Below, piece after piece: positions 24,634 to 38,384 of a DNA stretch of 64,000 nucleotides. This stretch comes from Viscum album (Eukaryota > Streptophyta > Magnoliopsida > Santalales > Viscaceae): contig OY728120.1 of NCBI GenBank assembly GCA_963277665.1, positions 944,247,195 through 944,311,194 of the forward strand. The letters run 5' to 3'. Position numbers and translations under genes: made by a program. Numbering within the stretch: position 1 is the stretch's first letter; each line of letters starts with the position of its first letter. The notes under the pieces were generated by a model. It worked only from the letters and a program-made list of their open reading frames with translations, was not told where the DNA came from and ran no database searches.

Positions 24634-26879
24634 CTAATCATGTATTCATCTATTAAATGTATATATAATGTTTACTCCATTCCTATTATTTTTTATGAAA
24701 CTCGTTTGGTTAATATGGTTCCCTCATTTATTTCCCACTAGATATATTGATATCATAAGAAATATATTTGTCTTTTTTTATTTTCCAAATATCGAATATA
24801 TAAAAACAATTTTTTTAGATTACCAATCCAGAACTACCCATTCATTTTTACATTCATGGATGTATGAAATCATGATAATACCATGAGTGGTGTAGACCCC
24901 CTCACATTCATCTCAGTTTCCTTGTATTCACCAAGTGTCACATTGTATTTTATATGGATAATCATTCATGTATATCTCAAATGACTCCTTGGATAAAACC
25001 TTTATGGTCCTCCCCATTTAAATCATTGAAATTTATAGCATATATATTTCCAGTTGAATATATTAATATAATACCATCATATCTCCATGAAAAAACCCTT
25101 ATTTTAAATTTTCTAAATGACTTGCCCGGAGTATCCATTTTATCCTCCTGTATTATTATAGAAAATATCTATAACTTAAATGATACTATATCAATATCTT
25201 CATATTTGAATAAGTATGTTTCCCCTTATTTTTCTCTATATAACTATAAAAATTCATCCTTGATATTCAAATATCCACAAAACCCATTAAATTCATCTCA
25301 CTCAAACTCCCAAATAATTTAGCAGATTAAATCCTTTTCCATCAAAATTCTCATGAAGTAAATCCTATTTTAAATTAGTATCATTCCAATACACCACATA
25401 TGGATCTTAAACATGGTTGAATTTTTCAACTAATTTTTTATAAGAATTTGGCACCATGGTCTTCCAAACTTAATTTGAAATGTATTTTGTTCCATTTTTA
25501 GGATTTAAGGTCTTCGAAGATGTTTTCTACTCAATCTTCATTTAAAAACGGATCACCACAGCTTGTTGGAATATGTTTGGATTTATTACACCCAAAATTA
25601 TCATGATCATCTTATTTCATTGAATGGTCTACATATTTTCATTATTACACCATTCCTTTTTTTCAAATTACCCCTATACAAAATTGGGATAACTTTCTAT
25701 GAGTACCCTTATGATAATCGTATCATTACATTACACAGGTCCAATCATGGAATCCCCCAAACATGATATCAGCCACTTACTTCAACACATCTTATACTTC
25801 TAGATTTTACCCTTACACAGCCTTTTAATATGATGAAAATCCTTTACACATGCCTTCTATCTACCAATTTTCATATAAAACATCTCTTGGATTGATTTAT
25901 ATTTACACATAAATTATATCACACTTATATGATTCACATTTTACCTTTACATGCATCCACAACCTACACATATATTGATATAATGAATCAATTAACCTTT
26001 AAATAACATCCATATAATTCCTTGACATTATGAAATCCAATAGGAACCGTTACATGTGTATTTCAATCTTTAAATAACCCTTACTCAGCAGCTTAAAATT
26101 ACACATAACCCTTAAATAGCTATTCAAAGGTGGGGAATTTTTCTGGAACTAAATATTAATCTTTAAGAACATCTAAAAAGACTAAAATACTCATCCATTC
26201 TACAAAAAACAAAAAACTAATAATAATATAGATATAACGTGGTGTTTCTAAAATCATATTTATAGCTTCTCTCTGGGTTTTCAATGAATATTTAATATCA
26301 CCAAATTATTCAGGATCATCAGACATCTTCATCTTATAAAATCATTCTGAAATTTATTTTATTTCCTTCTTTAATACCATTATCAACCGTCCTCTATAAT
26401 GTTTATAGAAATCCCAAAATCATGACATGAAATATTTCCAACATTAAATCATTCAACTCCTCTATAAAAATCCCATTAACATATTTCCAGAAAAACCAAA
26501 CAAATAAAACCATGGTTGCAAAACTCCTCAATTATATAGATGAGTATTCCAATGTAGACTCAGAAGAAAAAAAATTTAGTATCTAGATCCATCATCAAGA
26601 AAGATAAAAAAAATTAATATATTTTTACCTTTTCAGGATGACCAATAATAGATAGATATTAAGTTGAAATAAGGTTTTCTTCCATTAAAATAAAGAAAAT
26701 AAGCTGACATTAGACCAAAAAAATGTTTAGAATCCAAATTTTTCTAATATTTCATTGAGGGAAAATAGTGTTAGACCATGGATAATGGAAAACATGTGTA
26801 CTTACCACATTATGGGAAATAATGACCTTGTCACTAACATTAAATAAGATAAGAATATAATTTTTAGTTTCATAAACAA
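24634..26879. other. AT-rich DNA without recognisable genes
   Basis: Several plus-strand open frames of 60-120 codons exist, the longest at 24954-25322, but they are Ile/Asn/Ser/Tyr-rich products of AT-rich DNA and match no domain that I recognise. The right end probably contains the decayed 5' part of the copia element that starts to be readable at 26880. Confidence 0.4.
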
Positions 26880-29800
26880 TGAGGTGAAGACAATGATCCG
26901 CTCTGAAAAGGAAACAATTATTGGAAAATACCTAATGTTCATGAAATTTTTATTTTTTAAATGTCTCAATAAAATCTTTATTAGTGTAGGTAAATTATAT
27001 AACTCGGGGTGTGAGGTAACTTTTAGTAATAAAACTATAACAACAAAAGGAATAGATGGGTTCTTTGAGTTACAAATAATGAATACCTAGGAAAACATTT
27101 ATCGCATTGATGGAGGAGTGGATAGGGTCACACTATTCAATGATGAAGAAAATCTGTTATGGTAATCTGAGCATTGAAGCCAATTATATTTGGAGTACCA
27201 GGTAAGAAATAACGATAATGATATATCCCCAAGATCACAAATAGTCACACTTATATGGGTGATACTTTTCAAAAATTGAAGATTGTTTGAAAGAACTACA
27301 ATCTAAAGAAGGTAGAATAATCAATGATTCTAGAGCTTGTTCATTTAGATGTCTTTGGGACCATGAAACTTAATTCTAAAAATAAAAAAAAAGTTATTAT
27401 GCCTTTTTGGTTGATTTATTTAGTATGATGGCATTGATAATGGTGATTACCCAAAAAACAGAGGTCTTCATGTTCATTAAATAATAATAGATGAAAGATG
27501 AAAAAAATTTGGGTTTAAAAATATATAATATTTTCACCAGTGATGTTGTATAATTTATAAACAATTAGGTGGAGGAATATCTATAAAACCATCAAATTTA
27601 GTATTAATTTTTAATGGTAAGGGCTCCTTAACAAAATATAGTCAATGAGAAAAGGAACCCAATCAATTATAACATGTCTTTCATAATGATCATCATGAAA
27701 AATCTACCATATATATTTGGGAAGTGGGTAGTACTTAAATCAGTTTATATCTACAAAATTGAATTGCTATGTTTAGATAAATAGACTAAACCCTTCGAGA
27801 TATAGTATGGGAAGAATCAAACACTCAAATATTGGTTAGCTTTTATAAGTAAGTATATCCTCCAATGGCCCGAAGGCCTTCATTTTTTATTGATTTTGAT
27901 AATACATTTTTCAAGGGGTGAGGTGGAACCCATACAAGGTCTGTAGGTGTAAGTATAACATGGCCTCTAGGCCTTAGAGGAATTCATTTCCCATAGGATT
28001 CAAACATTACATACAACCCAAACTAACTACTTGAAACTCCTCTTCCCCATCATCTTCATAGTGAAATCAGCTCTCCACCTTCACATGGCTTTTCGGCTAG
28101 GCTTTCCCATGCATGCACAGGATTATCCCGATGGTAGGTGTCATACCCTCTCATTCTATCAATCTGTTTAGCTTCTGCTATGGTGAAAGCTACTTGCTCA
28201 TCCTCCTTCTGGAGATTGTTCCTTTTAGGTTTTCTGTTTTTCATCTGTACATAAGGTGTCCCGAACACCTTGAGGTGGCCCGAAGGCCCTACTGACCCGA
28301 AGGCCTAGGTGGCCGGAATTCCTAAAAGGACTCGGGGACCAAATAGTTGGCCTGAAGGCCCAAATGGGGGAATAGTCTTGGATGGTACAGTGGAAAACAG
28401 TACCTGCTACATTTCCCACTACATTAACTGCTACAATACTACTATAGTTCCTACAACAATACTGGCTACAGTGTCTTCTATAGTACTACTACATTACCTA
28501 GAAATGAGGTTACAGAGACTCAAATTAAGGATTCAATGATAAATAAATAAAAGTGGGTTAGTTAGAAACAAACATGAAAATCAACCTATATGAAATGAAT
28601 GATAAGAATATTGTTGGTGAATACACATCCTTGGTTCAAAATCAATGTAAAAGTGATTAGCAGAAAAGATCATTTTTTTGGTTGAAACATATAACATTTA
28701 AATGACTATAATAGAGAAAAATTGGGTTCGGATCATGTAGGAGACACATGACTAAATTGAGAATAATCAGAAATGGGAGATTACTCTAACGAAAAAAATG
28801 AAAAAATGGTATTAGGATCTAATGGGAGTACTAAAATAAAAATAATGAATACAGCTAATTGATAAGGAACAAAGAACATCTAGTGTTTAATTTTTATCCA
28901 AAAATATATGGAATTAATGTGGATGATAATTTTTCACATGTGGATCATATTGAGATTATAAGACAATTTTTTGATATGTTGGCAAAATGAAGCATAAAAT
29001 TATATAAAAGTTATTTAAAATTTGTATTCACTGATTATGTACTTGAGGAGTAAGTATAAATTGAACATCCAAATGGGTTTCTCAATGTTAGGGATGAGAG
29101 AAAGGGGTACCAACTGAATAATTCATTGTATGGATTGAATTAATATTTTATGGTTTGGTACTCTTAACATGATTGATATTAAAATTATAATTGATTTTAA
29201 TGGGGATGATTTGATCATAAATTTTACATCAAGATTGAAAATAATCATTCAATGATAGTGCTCATATATATAGATGAAATAAAATTTTGACACTCGAATT
29301 GGACAAAATGAAATTATTTTTAATAATTATTTGGGGTGAATTTCATATTTCAATGATTGGTGAGATTAAATTTTTTCTTGTCTAACATGTTATTTAAAAT
29401 AGGAATGTAACATTTATTTCTAAAAAAAATATAACAAAGTGATCATATGTTTCCAAAAAGTGTATTTGAGGACAATGAAAACTCGGTTAGATACCTGGAT
29501 GATGTTTTAAAAGGATAGGGATGATAAGGAAGTTGATATGATAGAGTATTGGAAAGTTATTTTGAGTTTTCTATATCTCACATCCACATGACCATATATA
29601 GTATTTTCCATATGATAATTTACTTTCTACCAAATCTTTCCAAAGTAGAGTAAAATTATCCCTATGACGAGTATACTTTGACATATTAACCATACTATGG
29701 AATTTGGACCATTTTATCATAGAATATCTCATTATGATATTTTAGGTTGTCTATATATGTTGATTTTGCAGGATCAACTGATGACCAAAAATGAAATTAG

Positions 29801-29930
29801 GAGGATCTTTTTATCATGGAAATTCTTGAACTTCTTTGTTAAGAAATAATAATGACTATATTCCACTAATAACAATATTGGTTGAATATATAGAAATCAT
29901 TCAATCATGTACTCAACAAAATCGGATGAA
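26880..29930 (+). pseudogene. Decayed Ty1/copia pol: pre-integrase, integrase, reverse transcriptase, RNase H
   Basis: Family-typical segments appear in the correct copia order. ISVGKLYNSGCEVTF near 26970 fits the segment before the GAG-pre-integrase domain. EENLLW near 27145 fits the pre-integrase zinc region. LVHLDVFGTMKL at about 27338 fits the integrase core, and YGKNQTLKYW near 27805 fits its C-terminal part. GINVDDNFSHV at 28910, SLYGLN near 29122 and YIDEIKF near 29268 fit the RT palm, where the last replaces the usual YVDD box. YVDFAGSTDDQK near 29753 fits RNase H. Such enzymes copy the element's RNA and integrate the cDNA. The reading frame shifts repeatedly and has many stops. The region is split between integrase and RT by the GC-richer island at 27862-28540. 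LTRs for this copy were not identified. Confidence 0.75.
27862..28540. mobile_element. GC-richer insertion inside the copia relic, unclassified
   Basis: Integrase similarity stops at about 27850 and RT-side sequence resumes after about 28560. The stretch between them differs in base composition. It carries five short inverted repeats of the type GGCCYGAAGGCC or GGCCTCTAGGCC (near 27867, 27952, 28277, 28293 and 28349) and a CTAC-rich tract at about 28405-28500. Two overlapping minus-strand open frames (28056-28268 and 28225-28419) show no recognised domain. On the minus strand an AATAAA-like signal lies near 27885. It could be a solo LTR or a short non-autonomous element. I could not define terminal repeats or a target duplication. 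Confidence 0.4.
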
Positions 29931-31786
29931 ATAATAGGTTTTTGATATTAGTTTACATGTGAAAATTCCAATTGTTATCATGTGTTAATACTTGAGTACT
30001 ATTAACTTTATCAAAAATCATGTCCATAATTCATGGATAAAGAAAATTGATAAAACATATCATATTATCAAGAATAATTATGAACAAAGTCTTCTGAACA
30101 TAGAGTATATGTACTAACAAAACCATATTATAGATATTTTGAGAAATGAACAACCTATGGTTGATTTCAAAATTCATTAGTGTGATCATAGATTTTATCC
30201 AACTCAATTTCCCTATATATTTTAAAAATGGAACCCCCACTCCCCCATGATATTTTATTCAGTAGAAAAGAATTGGTATTTTTATCTTACTTTTAATGCT
30301 TAAATATCTAAATCACTTTTTTTGACCCTCCAAATAGGTTCTATTTATGATCGTTGAAAAAGGGGATATATTGTTCATTTTTATGTTGTATATGATTATA
30401 GATATGCTTATTTTGATAGGGTAGAAAATTCATTTTTTGCAATGAGGTTAGTGTTTCAATTTTTTATCTTGGGGATCGGTATTGTAAATAGTTTGTGAAG
30501 TGTATGGAGGTAAATATACTGTTTTCTTTAAGATATTTTCATTTAAAAATTGTTTATTGTATTGATATTGACTCAAGTGGTCTTAATGTAGGTGTTTATT
30601 TTATAATTGATACACTCCTTGAAGGTATGAGGTTAAAATGGATGTTCTAGTCATAAAAATTACTTATTTAGTCTGTAAATATAATTTTGATTCCACTATT
30701 TTGGAACAATTAGCATTTCCAAAAGGGAAAATTATGAGAAAAAAAACATTTTTGATCCTTATTTAGGTTGTTTTTCATGTGAATAATTTACGAATGATAT
30801 TATGATGTCTTCAAAATGAGATCAAAAAATTAAGGAATGGACATGCAATAGTTTTAGAAGAAATTGATAATCTTTTTTTCGTAGATTAGATACCACATTT
30901 TAGGATATCATGTGGCACGATTGATATATGGTTTGCAGGATAATGATGTTAATTATATTGTGTTTAAGAGATAAATTGATAAAAATTAAACGGTGATGTT
31001 AAATATAGCTTTAAATAACTAGATAAAGTCCATACCTTTTATAGAAACAAGTTTAATGGTTATAATGATCCAAATCTGCATGCCAAAGGAGTGTACATCA
31101 TAGGTCAGCACTAGTTGGAAGAGTATGGGTTGGATCTATCCGATAGAATGACTATGTTAGGTGGTATGTAGGCTATGTCCATGGAACATGGTTAGTACCA
31201 CTGGATTTATACAACATGTGGTATCACATTCGTTTTAATAAAGAAGTGGTCGTTTAAACTCATGTTTGATTTGGTGATTTGTAATGGAGGACCACTACAT
31301 GGAGTCGTGGACTACATCATGGAATGTGATTGTGATTCTCTATTGTCATCTAGGTTTTTGTGTGTGTGTGTTGGATGAATGTTTCACATCACTAATTATA
31401 ATAGTTGATTATTGTTTTATCTAGAAAATTAGATACCTCAGTATTATATATTAGTCATTGACCATAAAGGATTAATACTCAGGTCCTCATGGTTTCAGTT
31501 TCTAGATGGTAACGACTTCACAAGGATTTCCATAATACAATGGTTTTCTAGATGGATTTATGTGGAACATCCATTTCTTATATGTCAATATCATAGGATC
31601 CATTCATATAAATGTGGTTTTGGTCAAATATTTATCCATGTTATATGACTAAAATTCCACCCTGTATCAAGGTTGGAGATAAAGGAAGATTGATAGAATC
31701 ACATTGTGATAATGGGGTATTAAAATAGAATTTTTAGTTGTTTTTATGGATCTTGTCTCTGACAAATCACTACACCACAGATGAGA
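29931..31786. other. AT-rich DNA, probably 3' part and flank of the copia relic
   Basis: No domain is recognisable. The patch at 31070-31560 is less AT-rich than its surroundings and could be LTR-derived, but no matching second copy was seen upstream of 26.9 kb. Confidence 0.35.
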
Positions 31787-33240
31787 GAATGGTAAGACAT
31801 ATTTTTATTGAATTGTTTTTTTATAATAATTGATATAATTTCCATAAATTAATCCTTATTTGATTATTTAAATCAAATATTTGTTTTTGAGCGTAAATTT
31901 AGAAATTACATGAAGATTATATTTTTAGATTTTTAACATCACCATAGTAATTTCTTCATATAATTTGTTTTTTTTCTAATTTTTATTAAAAAATTTGATA
32001 GTTATATTATACACTGATTTTTATACATTTTTCATGTAGACCAAGAATGGTGTATCACACATTTGGATGGTAGAAAATGGAAACTAATGCTTATCCAAAT
32101 TTAATTAGGTATAATGGACTCTTCCCCACTAATTCATAAATAAAATATTTATTAATTATTATATTTGGATTAAATATTTCTAGGAGTTAAAGGAATAAAT
32201 TTAAAACATTTTATTAAACTGAAGTGACACTTGGTAAACATGGGATTGTGGTAAAAAAACATGGATCTAGATCGAGTAACATTTGGGGGGAGGATGATGC
32301 TTGTAACATTTTTTACATTTCAAACACTCACCCTCTCACACTCTATTAAAATTATATTTTATCTATTTAAGAGTGTTTGAATAAGATTTGGGATGGTGTG
32401 GCAGAAATGGGTAGTTTTATTTCACACTCTATCCATTTTGAAAAAGGGATAATTTGTGATAGTATCTCTTCCAAGAAGACCCTCCTCTCCCACCTCTACT
32501 TTATATTAATTTAATTTTATGCCAATTATCTCATTGAATAATCAATAAGACTTGTTTATTCTTGTCTTTTCATCCTTTTTATTGGTTTTTTGTGTTATAA
32601 TTTATTATTGTGGATGATATTGGGTCATACCCTTTTTAAACATAGTTTATGAAATTCATCTCAGTGATGATAATTCTACCAATGAGAGAGTAGTTCATTT
32701 TGTAGTTGATATTATTATTAAATAATTAATTACATTATTTAAATCCATATAATCGTTTACAATTATAAAATTAATGTCAAAGAAATGATTTTTTAAATTT
32801 AATATCACTCAAATGATTGAAATAGTGAGAATGTGTATGAGATATTTTGAATCTCTAGAGAGACAATTTATTATCAAATATTTGAAACATGGGATTGATT
32901 CATAGGGTATAAATCTAATACAAAAACTAATTAAATTATCATTTCCTAATTGGATGTTCCATCTTAATTTTTCGCCAATAATATGTTATCTTTTGATCCA
33001 AAATAAAATAAGGGTATCTTGATTGGATATCATTAAAATAGTTTAGGGTTTGTCATTGTGTATTCTTCTGTAAGGTTGAGGGTTAAAAAAATTGGGAATC
33101 ATAATAGAATGATTATAAATTTAAGGGGTATTTATTAATGAAAAATGAATGATTATATTAGAATTAAAAAAAATCATAGTGGTTTTCTAAAAGTAATTTT
33201 TCTCATTTTTTTTATTTTTTTATAAATCACTCTTCCAACC
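31787..33240. repeat. Left copy of a diverged 1.45-kb direct repeat
   Basis: It aligns collinearly with 35815-37277 at an offset of about 4.03 kb. Shared landmarks include AATGGTAAG at the start, GTATCACACATT (near 32052 and 36092), TTAATTATTATATTTGG, ACACTTGGT (near 32227 and 36252), TTTATTTCACTCTCT-like sequence, AATAATATGTTAT, and AAATCACTC at the end. Divergence is high. The pair could be the LTRs of a very old element with about 2.6 kb between them, or a segmental duplication. Confidence 0.6.
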
Positions 33241-35814
33241 TGCCCTCCCTATTTTTTATAAATTTTTCATCTATATTATTTATTCTCATAAATTTTAAGG
33301 GATTAATAATTAACTAATTCCCAAGAGATATGACACACTTCAGATAGTGTGCTTCACTTTTTAAAAATATAAAAAAAATTGAATGTATGTGACAATGATC
33401 ATGATATTTGTGTCACTATTGATGAGGAAATTGTTTTAATCAGCCACTTTAGGATATAATTAATATAAGTTTTTAATTAAAAAATATTACAAAATGTAAT
33501 TCATTGTTGATGAACCATCCTTGTGTGAAAAAAATTAAATTTTAGAAAAATAGGGAAGAGGGTTCTATAAGACTTGTTTTAGGAAGGATGTTTTTAAATG
33601 TTTCATTAGAGACCTAAAATAATATATTATATACCAATATCTTGAATAATTTTCTAGTGAACTAACTGAGTTCTCAAAATTATTTCCTACATTCCATAAA
33701 CATGAGGCTAAGTATCAAACATATATTATCTTTCCTGGTTTTTATAAAGTCATTTTGGATGTGGTGTCTATGTTGAAAATTCATTCCCTCCCACAACTTT
33801 TGGACTTCCTCCCACTATCCCTGAAATAAGAACATGAATATGATATTGATAAACTGAATAGATTGTATGTAAAATTTTATTCATGTGTTTTTTAATTTAT
33901 ATTTCAATCCATGCTAACTCAATACCTAATTTTTTTCAAAATAACATCATATTCTTTCCTTGGTAGGTTTTTATGATGATATTGGTGTGACCGCCATCAA
34001 GGGGAATATGGTATTTGAATTTGATGATGAAGGAATCCATAGGGTTGTGTAAGCAGGTTAGTAACCCAATAAAAATTAGGGGGATCACACATATTTGGAT
34101 TCTACTTTTTTTAATCATTATCAAATGGAATAGTTAGATGATATTCATCATTATTTTTTATAGAATTAACACTTTTGAAACTAACACTGGAAGTTATCAA
34201 GGAAAAAACGCAATAGGTGGTGGTTTATGATTAAGATGAAGTTATTAAGAAACCCATGGTGATGTGATTTTCCCTGATACATAAACATGCACAGTAACTT
34301 GAGCAGGGCACCATAAAAGTTAACAGGTAGTACCCTTTCCTTTTTCCCCTCCACCCTTCCACAATTATTACTTTATTTTTCTACTCAAGGGGTGGGATAA
34401 TTTCTCTATTTTCTTGGGGGAATCCACTCTTGGTACTTTCTTGTAGATATCACAGGAAAAAAGCATGAGTTGGTTACTTCCACAAAAACATAATCCACCT
34501 TCAGATCAAGGATGACTAACTGTAAGCACTTGGTTATATGTTGTATAAGCCAAACACCTCTTAGGGGATAACCCAAGTTCACCTTTATGTTTTCAAACAC
34601 ATATATTTACTTTATTTTTAGTGATTTAATTCTTTTATTTTGTAGGTTTTCGATGGTAATAATTAGTAGTCTTCCACAAATCCACCCAATAAAAAAAGAA
34701 TAAACCAGGTTGTATCTGCCCTTCTTATTTGATTCCTTCCCTAAAATTTCATCGTGTTATTTAATTCATAAGGGTAGTTTTATTTAGGTGTGGGGTGAAA
34801 TTTTAGGTATCGTATTTAGTATTTTTATATTTATGTGTTTCTTTTTAAAAAATTTTGTTGTTTTCAAAAAAATAAAAAAATAAAATAAAGGAAAAAGGAG
34901 ATAAAATTTAATAATTCCACGCAATCATTACATCCATGGAACCTATTGAAATTAATGTTTGACTTTCCCAAACTCATGGAACAATTGTTAAGAATGGGGA
35001 AAATGTTATTATTTGTGGTCTATTTTAGTGAAAATTTAAAATATCCAATGATATTGTTGATTGTGTCTTTTTGAAGGCTTCAATATTTTGACATCATTCA
35101 TTACGTAACTACAATAGGAGAATTATTTCATTTAATCTCTACACACACATCACACAAAATCATGAATTGTGAGTTTATATTATCCAATTTAAGCTATATT
35201 CAAGTTAATTAAAATTATTTTTCAATTAACAAGATATTTCCATATATTCATTTCTATTTCGATTGGTTCAACTACTATACCCGATTGGAATATGAATGTG
35301 TACCTGATGTTCCACTATTGTACACCCCCACAAAAATAAAAAAAATCATAAAAAAAAATAAATAAGGGATTTATGAAATATAAAATATATGTGGGATATC
35401 TAGGTCAAGAGATCAATGTTTGACCTATTCAAATTCTTGAATGAGTGATTTTTTGGAATTTGATTGCAAAGGATATTGATCTTGTTCGGTGGAATATAAT
35501 CATGTAATAAGAAATATGTTACTTGACCTAAATATTTTTGGTAAAGGGTGGATAGATAAGATTGAATTTATTTGCACACACAAGCATGAGGAATTTGTGG
35601 CATAATTGACTCATAACATGTTTCCACCAAATTAGTTTCATTTATGTCACTAGATTTTGTTTTGATACAATTTATGAGACACTAACTTCTTAATTTTTTG
35701 AGATTGACTTATTTTTGGTAACCCTTGTTTGCTCGTATTTTCATCATGGATTGATAAATTTCAACATGTATCATTTTATGGATAACATGACATGGGGTTT
35801 TTCCCAGGAGTGAA
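33241..35814. other. AT-rich DNA between the two repeat copies
   Basis: About 2.6 kb with no recognisable coding domain. A small minus-strand open frame (34406-34600) has no known match that I can name. If the flanking repeats are LTRs, this is the internal region of a non-autonomous or fully decayed element. I saw no clear PBS or PPT. Confidence 0.35.
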
Positions 35815-37277
35815 AAATGGTAAGTGTGGAGGAGTTGATAATACATTTTTTTATTATTTTTTTGATAATAATCGATATATTTTCCCCACATTTATCTTTA
35901 TTTTATTATTTAATAAAAAATGAGTTTTGATCATGAATTTGGAAATTGCATGAAAATTATATTATTACCATTTTAATATAATTTAATTTATTTTGGAACA
36001 ACATTTTCTACATAAAAAATTTTTAATTTAAATTTTAGGGTAAAATTATAAACTAATTTTTATAAATTTTATGTTTATACCATGAATTTTGTATCACACA
36101 TTCAGAAGCCCAAAAATGTACATTAATGAAGGGATGGAAATAATTATCTGGATTTGATACAACCCAGCTAATTCTGCCAAAAATATGTATTAATTATTAT
36201 ATTTGGGTGAAATTTTTATAAATGTTAAAGAACTCAATTTTGAATATTTTAAATTGTATTGACACTTGGTTCTCATGGATGAGTGGTCAAAAACACAACT
36301 CAATATGCATTAACTTTTGGAGGCAAAATGACTCATGTACCCTTTTTAAAATTAAAAACCTTAACCCTCCCCCACTCTAATTAAATAGGATTTTAAAACA
36401 TTATGAATTTGTTTTAGGATTTTTGATGTTTTGACCAAAATTAGTGGTTCTATTTCACTCTCTAATAATTTTGAATATTGAATCCACTTTGCAAGGATCT
36501 CTTCAATGAAGGGACGCCTCTCACACCTCCACATTTTGATACTTTTATTTTATTCTTGTTAACTAATTGAATAATCAATAAAACTTCATTATAATTATAT
36601 TTTTTTATTTTCATATTATTTATTTGTGTTTAAATAAATGAGGTTGTATATTGTTGGGTTATACCCTTTCTAACTATTTCTTATGAAAATTGTCCTCGTA
36701 GTGATAATTTCACCTATGACAGACTAGTCCTTTCATGGTTGATCTTATTATTACCTCATTAATTGATAGTTTTGAATCCAGGTAATCACATTAATTCATA
36801 AAATTATGGTTACTTAAATTATATTTTAAATTTAAGATGACTCAAATGATTGACACATTGATCGTAGGTCCAAGATTGTGTGAATTGTTATAAGGGAACT
36901 TTAATTTTCAAATATAATCAACCTAGGATCAATTCATAAGGCCATATTTAATCAAAAAACTCATGAAATTTTCATTTCTAGAGTGGAGGTTCTTTCTTAA
37001 TTTTCTACTAATAATATGTTATATTTTGGATAAAAATAAAAGTTGGGTTTCATTGTTGGAAGACTCAATGATATCTTTGGGTTTTTTGTCTTGTTTTCTT
37101 CAATAGGGTTCAGGGATAAAAAATTATGGAATCAAAATTTAATGATTTCATCATAAGGGATAATGATTAATGAAAAATAAATGGTTCTATAAGATCATCC
37201 ACAATATTTCATAATATTTTTTTTCAATGTAAGTGTTTTATCATTTGTTTCAGGTTTTTTAGAAATCACTCAAACAC
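35815..37277. repeat. Right copy of the diverged 1.45-kb direct repeat
   Basis: It is the partner of 31787-33240, in the same orientation and of nearly equal length. It contains the same ordered landmarks, with many substitutions and short indels. Confidence 0.6.
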
Positions 37278-38379
37278 ATCCTCAACTACAGATCTGAAAT
37301 ATCATATCTTATGTAAACACTATAAATTTCATTAAATATTTTCTCCCCATAGTTCCTAACATCTGCCTAACTATTCATTCATTATAATAAACTAGGATGC
37401 AGTATGGACAATAGAGATTCGGCATGGGATCTTGTAGAAATAAAAACATCATCCCTACAAAATTTGGAACATCATTGTATAGGGAAACCCAATGTTCCAA
37501 TCTTCTATATCCTTCAAAAACACAATCTCCAGGATATTCTAGGGCCGCCGTGATATAGAACCAGACCTTCATCTTAGTCTAAAATTCATGAAAACTCTTC
37601 TTATCATGTGAACATGTCCATAACATCATGATAAATCCCCACCACATCCTTATGCATCTTCATATTCATCGGTTTCATCCATGACACTTGAAAATAGTGA
37701 CATTGTACTGGCCTCTGGATATCTACCTTTAGAAAAGAAACACATTGGTCATAGTGTTGTAAATTCCTACATATCATCATCTTTAGGGTACTTCAGTGAA
37801 ATACAGAACACCCTAATCGAATACATGGTGTTATTAAGGTGTATTTTGGTGGATATATTATAGCTTGAGCTTCCACCACAACGGTGATGGTGGATCAATA
37901 ATAGAGGTGGTTGGATATGGTGTAATTAGGGGAAGAATTCAATGGTTCATCTACATGTGAAAAGTTACACACACAACTACCATAAACAATTCCACGTTTT
38001 ATGTGATAAAAAGTACACATGTCTTCCTCATTCTATATCAAAAATAAGGTGATATTTCCTCTTATTTATAATAAATCCTTCTATATTAACATTTCAAATT
38101 ACCATTTGCGGTCCTTATTCTTACTATGGATCCCTCCAATGCAAGTTTTCCCAAACACACTCAGTTTATACATACTTTGGAATTTTACCCCCCCCCCCCA
38201 CATGATCACCCCTAAAATCCACATGCACTTTCCCAGTATTGACCTGTGTTGGGGATTTCCACACATACAAAACATTCCCAAGGTCTTATTTAGATGCTCT
38301 TTATGGAGGATAGGTGACTGGCTCCTGGTTGATCATAGGCTAGGTGATGGTATTCCTTTTACCTTCATATTCTCCTTAG
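37278..38379. other. AT-rich flank left of the Ty3/gypsy insertion
   Basis: No gene was recognised. A minus-strand frame at 37375-37572 (65 codons) contains a CPYC pair but no recognised domain. A run of ten C lies at 38190-38199. The DNA ends at the TTTAT target site of the retrotransposon. Confidence 0.4.
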
Positions 38380-38384
38380 TTTAT
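38380..38384. repeat. Target site duplication TTTAT, left
   Basis: TTTAT immediately precedes the 5' LTR, and the identical TTTAT immediately follows the 3' LTR at 62800-62804. A 5-bp duplication is the norm for Ty3/gypsy integration. Confidence 0.9.

Noticed and set aside
24954..25322. A 122-codon open frame in AT-rich DNA
   Set aside because: Low-complexity Ile/Asn/Ser/Tyr composition, no domain, and similar open frames are expected by chance in this composition.
28725..28770. A copia protease-like match (GSCRRHMT)
   Set aside because: It lies between integrase and RT, where copia has no protease, and is probably coincidental.
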